From assembly GCF_001399675.1 (NCBI RefSeq), contig NZ_LJCO01000069.1, forward strand, positions 62,001 through 126,000: a stretch of DNA of 64,000 bases, in the 5' to 3' direction. This DNA comes from Paenalicyclobacillus ferrooxydans. GTDB taxonomy: Bacteria > Bacillota > Bacilli > Alicyclobacillales > Alicyclobacillaceae. Shown here in pieces: positions 16,909 through 25,899 of the stretch. The translations under genes were made by a program, and so were the position numbers. Within the stretch, counting starts at the first letter, position 1; each line of letters starts with the position of its first letter. A model generated the notes under the pieces. That model ran no database searches. It was not told the DNA's origin and saw nothing but the letters and a program-made list of their open reading frames with translations.

Positions 16909-17076
16909 GGAACAGCTTTTACGCCAGACTCGAGAAAGAAAGCATACATACGGTGGCAATACACCAAACGTTAGTTTTCAATCGATCTGTTTTTTCAAAT
17001 GGATGGATGTTGGTTTTCCATCGATGGATGTTCGTTTTCCATCGATTAATGATGTGCCTGGGGGAGTTTTCTACAA

Positions 17077-18321
17077 ATGTTCAGTACGCAGCAATGGCAA
17101 AGCGTAGTTACGATTCTGATCGTCATTTTTGCCGGCGGCCTCATTGTCGGCAAGCTGACGGAGAAGCCGAGGATTCCGGATGTAGCGGCTTATCTTGTGT
17201 ACGGCATCATCATCGGCCCTGCAGTCCTGAACTTGATCAACGTACCGAGTCAGAACCAAGTCAATCAGTTCCTGCTGAACGTCGGAGCCACACTGATTCT
17301 GTTTGATGGTGGTCGCGGAGTTCAGTTTAAGGTTTTGCGTAAGGTATGGTTGAGCATTGTCATGCTGGCTATTGTGGGTGTGTTGGTGACGGCATTCACC
17401 ATGGGTCTTGCAGCACACGAATTTCTGAGGATTCCATGGATTACGGCCATCTTACTGGGCTCGGTGATCGCGTCAACGGACCCCGCGACACTCATCCCGG
17501 TATTCAAACGGGTTGCCATCATTCCAAGGCTTCAACAAACGGTTGAGTCGGAATCTGCCTTTAACGATGCAACAGGTGCCGTGCTGGTGTTCACGGTGTT
17601 ATCCATCATGCAGGCTCATACGGCGCTTCACTGGTACGCTCCGATTACCTCATTCCTTCACTCTGCACTTATCGGCCTTGTTGTAGGTATCGTCTTTGGG
17701 TTGCTCAGCCTCTGGCTCGTTTCGAAGCGAGGGTGGGGGATTTTTCACGAGTATGGGTCGATTGTCCTGCTGACGGTTGCACTTTCCTCCTACCAAGTGG
17801 CAGGCATGTTCAATGCGAGCGGGTTCATGGCAGCCTTTACTGCAGGTATCATCACAGGCAACGGCGAGTCCTTTCGGCTCGGGTTCATGGAGCACACAGA
17901 GGAGAACATTCATCACTTCGGCAATGCCATCACTTTGATTATGCGGATGCTCATCTTCGTTCTGCTTGGCACACAGGTGGACTTTAAGCTGATTCAGGAA
18001 CACCTGTGGATGGGGTTGTTGTTGGTTGTGGTATTCATCGTGATCGCCAGACCATTGGCGGTGTTCGCTTCAGTGCTGGTCGATCGGAGTGCACAATGGG
18101 GCCGCAATCACGTCGCGTTTATGTGTTGGGTTCGGGAAACGGGTGTGATTCCGGCCGCACTGTCTGGCGTGCTGGTAGCGAAAGGCATTCCCAACGCGCA
18201 CCTCATTGCCTCCATCACGTTCATGGCCATCTTGCTCACGATTTTAATTCAGGCGAGCACGACAGGTCTGGTCGCGAAACGTCTGAACGTCATGCGTGAA
18301 TCGGAGACCGAGGACATTTGA
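17077..18321 (+). CDS. Cation/proton antiporter (CPA family, NhaP/KefB-like)
   Basis: A 414-residue integral membrane protein with about 12 hydrophobic segments. Family motifs are STDPATLIPVF (about 132-142) and the ion-binding ND pair in ESESAFNDATGAVL (about 156-169). It should exchange Na+ or K+ for protons across the membrane. There is no C-terminal RCK domain, but the separate RCK protein gene immediately upstream could supply regulation. The ATG start follows GGGGGAG at about 17059-17066. Ion specificity cannot be read from the sequence. Confidence 0.85.
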   Translation: MFSTQQWQSVVTILIVIFAGGLIVGKLTEKPRIPDVAAYLVYGIIIGPAVLNLINVPSQNQVNQFLLNVGATLILFDGGRGVQFKVLRKVWLSIVMLAIVGVLVTAFTMGLAAHEFLRIPWITAILLGSVIASTDPATLIPVFKRVAIIPRLQQTVESESAFNDATGAVLVFTVLSIMQAHTALHWYAPITSFLHSALIGLVVGIVFGLLSLWLVSKRGWGIFHEYGSIVLLTVALSSYQVAGMFNASGFMAAFTAGIITGNGESFRLGFMEHTEENIHHFGNAITLIMRMLIFVLLGTQVDFKLIQEHLWMGLLLVVVFIVIARPLAVFASVLVDRSAQWGRNHVAFMCWVRETGVIPAALSGVLVAKGIPNAHLIASITFMAILLTILIQASTTGLVAKRLNVMRESETEDI

Positions 18322-18380
18322 CGAGTGGGGGTGGCTGTTTGGGGGGCAGGGCCAGATGGCCCTCGCCGTCCGTCCGGCCA

Positions 18381-18402
18381 TAGCGGAACTGAGTTCCTTT
18401 AA
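18381..18402. repeat. Single copy of the GGAACTGAGTTCC palindrome
   Basis: TAGCGGAACTGAGTTCCTTT between the convergent antiporter and glcF genes. Same core as the 51-bp arrays at both ends of the window, here unrepeated. Confidence 0.8.
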
Positions 18403-18462
18403 AGTAGCCGGGTTCGCGCTCCGTACAGGTCGGCCACAGCCCGGGCGCGCTACAGCCACCGG

Positions 18463-20109
18463 CTACAGCGCCCGGTCGAGCAGCTCCATGATGTGGACCG
18501 CCTCAACGTGATCGGACAAACCAGCCCGAATAATCCCCTGGCGCATCTGCAACAGGCATCCGGGGTTGGATGTGACAATGACATTTGCCTTCGTGTCCAC
18601 GACTTTACCCATCTTATCGTCGAGAATCTTCATCGACAGGTCAAAGTTTGTGATGTTGTATATTCCGGCAGATCCGCAGCACTGATCAGCCCCCGGCAAT
18701 TCCACGTACTCTACGCCCGGCAACTGGCGAATCAGCTCGCGAGGCTGTTTCCAAATCCCCTGGCCGTGCCGTAAATGGCAGGAGTCCTGATAGGTGACCC
18801 GCGCATGGACTTCCTTTGTGAACGAAATCTCAGGCAGCTTCGCGAGCAGCTCGTTTGCATCCATGAGCTTGGCCACGAACGCTTTGGCTCGTTCACTCCA
18901 TTCGGGATCGCCCTCGAACCAATGGCCGTATTCGCGGAGAGCCGCGCCGCATCCGCCTGCGTTGTTCACGACGTAGTCGATGCCTGCCTTCTCGAAGGCC
19001 GCGATGTTGCGCTTGGCGAGGTCAAGTGCACCCCACTGCTCGCCGGAGTGTGCGTGCAGAGCGCCGCAGCAGGCCTGATCCTCCACGAATACAACCTCGC
19101 ACCCAGCCTTGGACAAAACGCGCGCAGTCGCCTCGTTTGCCTCAAAGAACATCACATCCATCACGCAGCCCTTGAACATGCCAACGCGAATCGTTTTCGA
19201 TCCGATCGAGCCGTCCATCGAAGCCCCAGTTGAGGCCCCGGCCGGCACACTCGTTGCGGCTCCCGCGGTCACCACACCCGTTGCTGCTGATGCAACCCTG
19301 GTGCGATTCGCCGCGCCTCCACCGGCAGTCTGCATTACACCTGCGGCCGAAGCAGCACCCGATGGCGGCACAACAGTCCGGCGCTTGCGACGTGCAGCGG
19401 GGGATGCCACCTTCGGCACCGCCTTTTGCATTTCCGCCATCGACCGTGGCAGGATGCGCATCAGACCCGTTTTGTCGGCGAGCTTCTGCAACCCCAGGGT
19501 TTGTGCGGCCCAGAGCACAGTTCCCATTTTCTCGATCCGGCTGGGATACAAAAATATCCGTCGAAACACGAGGTTGCGGACAAAAGACTCTTTCGCCGTC
19601 CTCTTCACGGTATGTTTGAGCGGGAGTGTGCCCGTCGCAGCTCCGTTCGCTGTGATGGCGTCTGCAGCAACCTGCAGACTGCCGCCCTGAGCCGTTGCCA
19701 CAGACGTCTGATCGCTTTGCGTATCGGTGGTTTTGGAGGCGTTCATGGACTTGACTGTTTCAATGGCGTCACGCGCGTTTTCTACGAGTCGTCCGTATTT
19801 CACGCCGGCCGGGCAAGCCGACTCACAGGCCCGACACCCCAGGCACAGGTACATGTTGTCTTCGAAGTCTTGGTCTATGGCCAACTGTCCTGTGGCTATG
19901 CCTTTCATCAACGCGATCCGTCCGCGCGGGCTGGCGTATTCCTTGCCTGTTTCGCGGAAGGTCGGGCATGCGGGGAGACAAAATCCGCAGCGCATACAGT
20001 TCATGATCTCGTTCATGTCAAACTGCGGCACAAACGAATCAGCAGACTCAGCAACCGGGGCCTGATTCGACAGTTCCTTCGTCATCGTGTCTTTAGTGGA
20101 CGTGCTCAT
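18463..20109 (-). CDS. glcF: Glycolate oxidase iron-sulfur subunit
   Basis: Electron-transfer subunit of glycolate (2-hydroxyacid) oxidase. Two 4Fe-4S motifs lie near the N terminus (CMRCGFCLPACP and CLGCRACESACP). Two CCG-type cysteine motifs follow in the C-terminal half (CCGALHAHSG; DSCHLRHGQG with CCGSAGIYN). The protein has about 548 residues, roughly 100 more than usual; the excess is a Ala/Gly/Thr/Ser-rich run at about 240-305 (AGAATSVPAGASTGAS) plus a looser stretch near 130-160. ATG 20109 has GGTGGTGATT upstream and overlaps the end of glcD by 17 bp; the earlier TTG at 20118 is less likely. Convergent with the antiporter gene. Confidence 0.9.
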   Translation of the reverse strand: MSTSTKDTMTKELSNQAPVAESADSFVPQFDMNEIMNCMRCGFCLPACPTFRETGKEYASPRGRIALMKGIATGQLAIDQDFEDNMYLCLGCRACESACPAGVKYGRLVENARDAIETVKSMNASKTTDTQSDQTSVATAQGGSLQVAADAITANGAATGTLPLKHTVKRTAKESFVRNLVFRRIFLYPSRIEKMGTVLWAAQTLGLQKLADKTGLMRILPRSMAEMQKAVPKVASPAARRKRRTVVPPSGAASAAGVMQTAGGGAANRTRVASAATGVVTAGAATSVPAGASTGASMDGSIGSKTIRVGMFKGCVMDVMFFEANEATARVLSKAGCEVVFVEDQACCGALHAHSGEQWGALDLAKRNIAAFEKAGIDYVVNNAGGCGAALREYGHWFEGDPEWSERAKAFVAKLMDANELLAKLPEISFTKEVHARVTYQDSCHLRHGQGIWKQPRELIRQLPGVEYVELPGADQCCGSAGIYNITNFDLSMKILDDKMGKVVDTKANVIVTSNPGCLLQMRQGIIRAGLSDHVEAVHIMELLDRAL

Positions 20110-21523
20110 GAGTTCCAATCACCACCCTGCGACGCGTATCCTTGGCGAACATCTTGCCCGGGTTCATGATCCCGAGCGGATCGAACGCCTGCTTCACACG
20201 CTTCATCAATTCCAAACCTTCGTGGCCAACCTTCAACTCGAGGTAGCGCGCCTTTGCGAGTCCGACACCGTGCTCGCCAGTGACTGTGCCGCCGAGCTTG
20301 ATGGCCGCGTGGAAAATCTCCTCAAACGCCTGCTCGACCCGCTCAATCTCTTCTTTGTCCCGCTCGTCCGTCAGGCACGTCGGGTGGAGGTTACCGTCTC
20401 CGGCATGGCCAAAGGTGCAGATTTCCACGTTGTACTTCTTCGCTATGGCGTTCACCTGCTCCACCATCTCCGCGAGTTTTGCGCGCGGTACGGTGGCGTC
20501 CTCGAGAATCGTCGTTGGTCGCACACGGGCAAGCGCGCTCAGTGCCGCACGCCGGGCGGTCATCAGTTCATCGCCCTCCTGCGGAGTAGCGGCCATCCGA
20601 ACCTCCACCGCGCCTGAGGACCTGCATAAGCTGGCGATCCGCTCGATGTCCTCCTCGACCTGCAGCGTCGACCCGTCCTGCTGGATGAGCAGCATGGCCT
20701 CCATATCGAGGGGGAGACCGATGTGGCTGAAGTCTTCGACGACATGCATCGTACCGTGATCGAGAAACTCCATCGAAGAAGGAAGAATCTTCGCTGCGAT
20801 AATGGCAGAAACGGTCTTTGCCGCATCGACCAGGCTCCGGAAATAGGCGACGAGGGTCTGCGTCGATTCAGGGAGCGGCAGCAGTTTCGCAGTGATCTCG
20901 GTAATCACAGCCAAGGTCCCTTCCGATCCGACGAGCAGCCGTGTGATATCGTACCCGGCGACGTCTTTCGCATTTTTGCCGCCGAACCGGACGACCGATC
21001 CATCAGGAAGAACCGCCTGCACACCCATCACGTAATCCTTCGTGGTTCCGTACTTCAACCCGCGCATACCGCCGGCACACTCTGCCACGTTGCCGCCGAG
21101 GGTGGAGACGCGCATGCTGCCGGGATCGGGCGGATAAAAAAGTCCTTTGGCCTCTACGGCCTTGTGCAGGTCTGCCGTGACAAGGCCAGGCTGAAAGGTT
21201 GAGGTGAGGTTATCTGTGTCGATCTCCATCAGCTCGTTCATCCGGTTCAGGTGCAGCACAATGCCGCCTTCGACCGGCACCGTACCGCCAGACAGGTTGC
21301 TGCCTGCGCCTCTTGAGACAATCGGAATTCGATGTTGACTCGCGAGTTTCAAGATGGCGGCAATCTCTTCGGTGTCGCCGGGTTGGATGACGAGATCGGG
21401 CATTGATTGATACAGCGGCGTTGCATCATAAGAGTACGAAAACCGCTCTTGTATGGAGTCGAGCACATAGGTATTGCCGACGATTTCCCGAAACTGCCGG
21501 ATCAGGCTTTCATCCACTTTCAT
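20093..21523 (-). CDS. glcD: Glycolate oxidase FAD subunit
   Basis: FAD-linked oxidase (FAD_binding_4 fold) that oxidises glycolate to glyoxylate, or possibly D-lactate. The FAD-binding segments are visible: PIVSRGAGSNLSGGTVP, DPGSMRVSTLGGNVAECAGG and GYDITRLLVGSEGTLAVITE; the C-terminal cap ends with FGHAGDGNLHPT and GTVTGEHGVG. Length 476 is normal. ATG is preceded by AAGGAG with short spacing. Overlaps glcF, so the two subunits are co-translated. A FadR-family regulator gene lies divergently upstream. Confidence 0.92.
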   Translation of the reverse strand: MKVDESLIRQFREIVGNTYVLDSIQERFSYSYDATPLYQSMPDLVIQPGDTEEIAAILKLASQHRIPIVSRGAGSNLSGGTVPVEGGIVLHLNRMNELMEIDTDNLTSTFQPGLVTADLHKAVEAKGLFYPPDPGSMRVSTLGGNVAECAGGMRGLKYGTTKDYVMGVQAVLPDGSVVRFGGKNAKDVAGYDITRLLVGSEGTLAVITEITAKLLPLPESTQTLVAYFRSLVDAAKTVSAIIAAKILPSSMEFLDHGTMHVVEDFSHIGLPLDMEAMLLIQQDGSTLQVEEDIERIASLCRSSGAVEVRMAATPQEGDELMTARRAALSALARVRPTTILEDATVPRAKLAEMVEQVNAIAKKYNVEICTFGHAGDGNLHPTCLTDERDKEEIERVEQAFEEIFHAAIKLGGTVTGEHGVGLAKARYLELKVGHEGLELMKRVKQAFDPLGIMNPGKMFAKDTRRRVVIGTHEHVH

Positions 21524-22119
21524 CGCTCCTTGCGTTCGAATGTCAGCGTTTGCTCGTTGGGTACGGCGCCTGTTTCACTGATATCATCAGGTCATCAGAG
21601 ATATCATCAGGTCATCAGATGAATTATGTAAGAACACTCTATCACAGTGACGGGAAAGTGTGTAGAGTATTGGCTGTGAATGGGCAGGTGCAGGCTGCAA
21701 GGGCACAGGGGTATAACGTGCAAGGTGGAGGATGGAGGGTGCAGGGTGCAGGGTGCAAGGTGCAAGGGTATAAGAGAAGATATTTCCCCTATTACAAAAA
21801 GGCTGGTAAAGCCGATTGGATAGCGGACGAAACGTCCGCTATCATCCGAATTTCAGTGAATTAAGGGAAGAATTAAGGCCAGAGCGGCAAATTTGGGCCT
21901 TAATCGAAAGAGGTTTCCTGAGAATGAGGCCATAGAGGAAATTTTGGGCGTTGTCGAGATATACTGGAGTGGGTATGTGGATGGTTTAACGGTGTTTGCG
22001 GGCGTTAATGACTCACGAACGGAATGTTTGTACTCTAGCTTCCGTGCGGGGGATTTTCGTCTCTGTGCACAGCGCCGCCTGTTACTGACGGGCTGATGAA
22101 TAGAAGGAGTATGGTCTAA
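21524..22119. other. Divergent intergenic region glcD / FadR-type regulator
   Basis: No gene supported. Contains ATCATCAGGTCATCAG repeats (21585-21620), a GTGCAGGGTGCAAGGTGCAAGG run (21720-21770), a TATTTCCCCT motif and the inverted third copy of the dispersed hairpin element (21819-21843). Promoters of both genes should lie here but were not clear. Confidence 0.6.
21819..21843. repeat. Dispersed hairpin element, copy 3 (inverted)
   Basis: Stem GATAGCGGACG / CGTCCGCTATC with AAA loop. Read on the minus strand it matches the elements at 5073 and 5954, including the flank GGATGATAG, but one A-T stem pair has become C-G on both sides. Confidence 0.75.
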
Positions 22120-22845
22120 ATGGGTTTAGTCCGGAAAACGTCTGAAGTTGTGGCAGACGATTTGGAGAGACAGATAAGCGACGGGTCCCTCAAGTCGGGT
22201 GATCAATTGCCGACAATTGATCAGTTAGCGATCCAGTACGGCGTCGGCAAGTCCACCATTCGTGAAGCCATCAGTCAGCTGAAGGCTCGTGGACTGGTTC
22301 AACCCCGGCAAGGGGAGGGAACATTCGTCACGCCGAACGCAAACGATGCTTTGCAGCATGCGAATCATGCCTTAGGCAATATCCCGTTAGCCTTAACAGG
22401 GAACCCTGAAGAACTAATTCAGTTGCTTCAGGTGAGACGACTCATTGAGGGTGGATGTGTGGTGGCAGCGGCTGAGTCTGCAGATGAAACGGATATGCTG
22501 CGGATGGCGAATATCGTTCACAAGATGCAAGACGCTGTTGATAATGAGGAGATGAGTCGACTCTACGATATACAGTTTCACATGGAGATTGCGAAAGCGT
22601 CCAGGAATCCGTTTCTGCTGAAGATCATGGAGACCATCTCGGAGGCCTTGAATCAGACCATTCGCGATTCGAGATCGCTGTGGTTGTACAGGGGGCAGCA
22701 GCAAAACCACCAGCTCTACCTCGATCACCGGAGCATCTACGAAGCCATTCATGATCGGGATGCTGCTCTCGCCAAACAGCGGATCGAAGCCCATCTCGAT
22801 AATGTGAGTGCAGCACTAAAGGAGTACTTAAACGCGAGTATATGA
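22120..22845 (+). CDS. FadR/GntR-family transcriptional regulator
   Basis: N-terminal winged helix (about residues 10-78: SGDQLPTIDQLAIQYGVGKSTIREAISQLKARGLV, given in part as GVGKSTIREAISQL) followed by an FCD ligand-binding domain (about 90-235). FCD regulators usually sense small organic acids and repress the adjacent operon. It is divergent from glcD-glcF, so control of glycolate or lactate oxidation is the likely job; the amino acid ABC transporter downstream is the other candidate target. Length 241 is typical. AGAAGGAG lies about 11 bases before ATG 22120. Confidence 0.85.
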   Translation: MGLVRKTSEVVADDLERQISDGSLKSGDQLPTIDQLAIQYGVGKSTIREAISQLKARGLVQPRQGEGTFVTPNANDALQHANHALGNIPLALTGNPEELIQLLQVRRLIEGGCVVAAAESADETDMLRMANIVHKMQDAVDNEEMSRLYDIQFHMEIAKASRNPFLLKIMETISEALNQTIRDSRSLWLYRGQQQNHQLYLDHRSIYEAIHDRDAALAKQRIEAHLDNVSAALKEYLNASI

Positions 22846-23383
22846 CCTGAGCACCTGACCTGAGCATTCCCACCCAAGTAGTCACCCGCTCGCATGACGA
22901 GACTTCAGACGCCAAACGGGTAGGAGCAAGGCAGCCCTTTAAACCGTTCACCGCCAGGGCAACCCTTGCCTATCCCTATCCCTATCCCTATCCCTATCTC
23001 CATCTCCATCTCCATCTCTTGGCCGACCCCCACAACACCTTCGTCTTCTGTGTTCTTCAATGGTGTCTTATTTATGCGGAAAAATGAATATATACAGACA
23101 ACTTCACCTTGTTCACGCTTCTCATAAATCAACGAATCATAAGTGTTATTCATTCTTAAATCAATATTCCGCCTATTTTATCTGATTGCATATTTATACG
23201 TTAAAACTATTGACATATACGGTACTGCGGATTTAATCTAGGATTCATTCACTTCCGCGTGCCGCCTTGAGGCTGGCACACTGCTTGTTCGCTGGTCAGT
23301 CGCTGATCAGCCAATCCATGCAAGTTAACCAATGACAGGTATAAACACAACATGATCTGACAGACAGGAGTTGTCACTTCCCA
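22846..23383. other. Intergenic region with microsatellite and ABC transporter promoter
   Basis: No gene seen. Carries a two-part hexamer microsatellite (CCCTAT about five times, then CTCCAT about three times; 22970-23016), an AT-rich stretch, and promoter elements for the ABC transporter (separate entry). A second near-match to a sigma-54 site, TGGCAC-N5-TTGT, lies at 23274-23288. Confidence 0.6.
23210..23237 (+). promoter_or_regulatory. Candidate sigma-A promoter of the amino acid ABC transporter
   Basis: A perfect -35 TTGACA (23210-23215) is followed after 16 bp by TTTAAT (23232-23237) as the -10. It lies about 145 bp before the binding-protein gene, leaving a long leader. Confidence 0.55.
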
Positions 23384-24280
23384 ATGAAAAACATCAAGCA
23401 AAAGTCGATTTTATCCACAATGGCAATGGGCGGTATTGCAGTTCTTCTCGTCGCAGGCTGCGGCACAACGGCTGGCAACAACACAACCAATCCGACAACG
23501 GGCCAGGGTGCAGGCAATACCACCTCATCCGGAAGCGCAGCATCGACCAAGAAGATCAGTGCCATCAATGTTACCGCGACGGCCAACCCCAATGCGGAGC
23601 CGAAGGCAGGCACTATCGTGATCGGCACAGATGATACTTACCCGCCAGATGAATACACCAATGCGAGCGGCCAACTGCTTGGTTTTGATGTCGATCTCGG
23701 TGACGCCCTCGGCCAGGTCCTCCATAAAAAGGTCATTTGGAAGCCGACTGCATGGGACGGAATTATTCCAGGACTTGAAGCCAACAAGTATGACGCCATC
23801 ATTTCATTCATGAACGTAACACCGCAGCGTGAGCAGCAGATCCAATTTATCCCGTATGGAACTTTTGGACAGGTCATCGTGACCAAAGCCAATTCCTCTG
23901 CACCCATTACGACGCTGAACGACCTCAAGGGCAAGAAAGTAGGTGTTCAGATTGGAACAACCAGTGAGGATGCCGTAAAGAAGGTCGGCGGTGCCATCAT
24001 TAAGGAATACAACACATTCCCTGACGCGCTCAACGATCTGGCAAACGGCCGCATAAATGCCGTCGTGGTGGACGAGTCTGTCGGACGATATTACATGGCA
24101 AAAGACCCAGGTGTGTTCAAAGTGGCTGGACAACCTTTTGCGTCTGAACCAGTCGGTATCGGTTTGCGTAAGAACGAAACGCAACTTGACCAACAGCTGC
24201 AACAGGCTTTGAACACTCTGAAGCAAAACGGAACATACAACAAGATCTACACCTACTGGTTCGGAGCTCCGAGCAAATAA
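23384..24280 (+). CDS. Amino acid ABC transporter substrate-binding lipoprotein
   Basis: Extracellular binding protein of the SBP_bac_3 (polar amino acid) family. A lipoprotein signal ends in LVAGC, with C26 as the acylated residue, followed by a Thr/Asn/Gly/Ser-rich linker (about 27-60). The ligand-binding part starts with GTIVIGTDDTYPPDEY and contains GFDVDLGDALG, FMNVTPQREQQI and LNDLKGKKVGVQIGTTSE. AGGAG lies 13 bases before ATG 23384. First of three genes for a complete importer; the specific amino acid is unknown, although lysine would fit the neighbourhood. Confidence 0.92.
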   Translation: MKNIKQKSILSTMAMGGIAVLLVAGCGTTAGNNTTNPTTGQGAGNTTSSGSAASTKKISAINVTATANPNAEPKAGTIVIGTDDTYPPDEYTNASGQLLGFDVDLGDALGQVLHKKVIWKPTAWDGIIPGLEANKYDAIISFMNVTPQREQQIQFIPYGTFGQVIVTKANSSAPITTLNDLKGKKVGVQIGTTSEDAVKKVGGAIIKEYNTFPDALNDLANGRINAVVVDESVGRYYMAKDPGVFKVAGQPFASEPVGIGLRKNETQLDQQLQQALNTLKQNGTYNKIYTYWFGAPSK

Positions 24281-24448
24281 GCGGTGCGAGCAAGCAAGTT
24301 AGCAGATGATTGTTTGAGAAGACCGCGGGGTAAGTACTTCAACATACAGAGAATCGTTCCAAACAGGAGTCATGCTGGACAAGCATGACAGCAGACAAGC
24401 ATGAAGCCAGACAACAGAGTACTCGCAACGTAGAAAGGATTTTCACGG

Positions 24449-25102
24449 ATGCAATTTGTGAATTACGCCATCGAATATCTCCCCCTGCTCTTGCGGGGGG
24501 CTTTGGTTACACTGGAACTTACGGCGCTCGGGGTGTTGTTCGGCTTGGTGCTCGGCGTTATCGCCGCATTAGGACGCATTTCACACTTTTGGTTGTTTAA
24601 TGTTCCGGCCAGGCTCTATACCTGGATCATCCGAGGAACCCCGCTTTTGGTCCAGATCTTGATCATCTACGTGGGGTTGCCGTCACTTGGCATCACGTTG
24701 CCTCCATTTCCGGCCGCAGTCATCGCACTGAGCATCAACTCCGGGGCGTATATCACCGAGATCATCCGAGCGGGAATTCAGTCCATTGATGTAGGGCAAA
24801 TGGAGGCATCACTGTCACTGGGGATGACGTATGGAAAGGCGATGCGACGCATCATTTTTCCTCAGGCCTATCGTCGCTTACTGCCGCCCCTTGTGAATGA
24901 GTTTGTCGCTTTACTGAAGGACTCGTCATTGGTATCGGTGATCTCAATGGAAGAACTCCTGCGCCGAGGCCAGGAGATTTACACCGCCAACTTCAAGCAG
25001 ATGCAGACGCTCATCCTGGTGGGCATTCTCTACCTGATTATGACCAGTATCTTCGTGCTGGTTGCCAATCGACTTGAAAAACGCCTGGCGGTAAGGGGAT
25101 GA
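24449..25102 (+). CDS. Amino acid ABC transporter permease
   Basis: A 217-residue HisM/GlnP-type membrane permease with about five hydrophobic segments. The ATPase-contact EAA loop is present ([20 protein letters not shown]). It likely forms a homodimer, since only one permease gene is present. A ribosome site GAAAGGAT precedes ATG 24449. Its stop overlaps the ATPase gene by four bases. Confidence 0.93.
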   Translation: MQFVNYAIEYLPLLLRGALVTLELTALGVLFGLVLGVIAALGRISHFWLFNVPARLYTWIIRGTPLLVQILIIYVGLPSLGITLPPFPAAVIALSINSGAYITEIIRAGIQSIDVGQMEASLSLGMTYGKAMRRIIFPQAYRRLLPPLVNEFVALLKDSSLVSVISMEELLRRGQEIYTANFKQMQTLILVGILYLIMTSIFVLVANRLEKRLAVRG

Positions 25103-25860
25103 GCGGAGGCATGAGCGAACAGAACATCGTTGTCCGTGCTCTAGATGTTCACAAGGCATTCGGTGCATTGCGTGTCTTAGAAGGTGTGACTGTCGAGATC
25201 GATCGCGGTGAGGTGCTCGCCATCATCGGCCCGAGCGGATCGGGCAAATCAACTTTGCTTCGCTGCTTCAACGGCCTGGAGGAAATCCAAGGTGGGAGTG
25301 TTGAGATTCTAGGGACTCCGCTCAGCCTCAAACCTCGCCGATTGGCAAAACAGCGTGAGAAGCTGGGCATGGTGTTTCAGCGATTCCACCTGTTCCCGCA
25401 TCTGACGGCTTTCCAGAATATTATCGAGGCACCTATCCACGTTAAGGGTGTGTCGCGGAAAGAGGCGGAGCGGATCGCGTATGAACTGCTCGATAAGGTA
25501 GGGCTTCGCGACAAGGCGAACGTTTACCCGTCACAGTTGTCCGGCGGACAGCAGCAGCGCGTCGCCATTGCTCGGGCACTAGCGATGGAGCCGGACGTGT
25601 TGTTGCTCGATGAGCCGACTTCCGCGCTCGATCCGGAGCTAGTTGGCGAGGTCCTCCAGGTGATTCAGCAACTCGCGCAGGAAGGCATGACGATGGTGCT
25701 CGTCACGCACGAGATGGCGTTTGCTCGCAAGGTAGCGGACAGGGTCATTTTTATGGAGGGTGGCGTCATCGTCGAAGAAGGGGCACCGGAGGAGATGTTC
25801 ACCCGGGCGAAATCGCCGCGGACGCGCCAGTTTCTGCAGCAGGTGATGCACGAGGAATAA
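25099..25860 (+). CDS. Amino acid ABC transporter ATP-binding protein
   Basis: GlnQ/HisP-type ATPase that powers the importer. Walker [10 protein letters not shown] (44-52), signature [15 protein letters not shown], Walker [15 protein letters not shown] and the H-loop LVTHEM are all intact. 253 residues. The start at 25099 overlaps the permease stop (ATGA); a later Met at 25111 has GGAGG only one base away and is less likely. A long palindromic repeat array begins about 50 bp after the stop. Confidence 0.95.
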   Translation: MSGGMSEQNIVVRALDVHKAFGALRVLEGVTVEIDRGEVLAIIGPSGSGKSTLLRCFNGLEEIQGGSVEILGTPLSLKPRRLAKQREKLGMVFQRFHLFPHLTAFQNIIEAPIHVKGVSRKEAERIAYELLDKVGLRDKANVYPSQLSGGQQQRVAIARALAMEPDVLLLDEPTSALDPELVGEVLQVIQQLAQEGMTMVLVTHEMAFARKVADRVIFMEGGVIVEEGAPEEMFTRAKSPRTRQFLQQVMHEE

Positions 25861-25899
25861 GGGTTTGTCGTCCAATGAGGAACAAGGGTGTGGCCAGCC

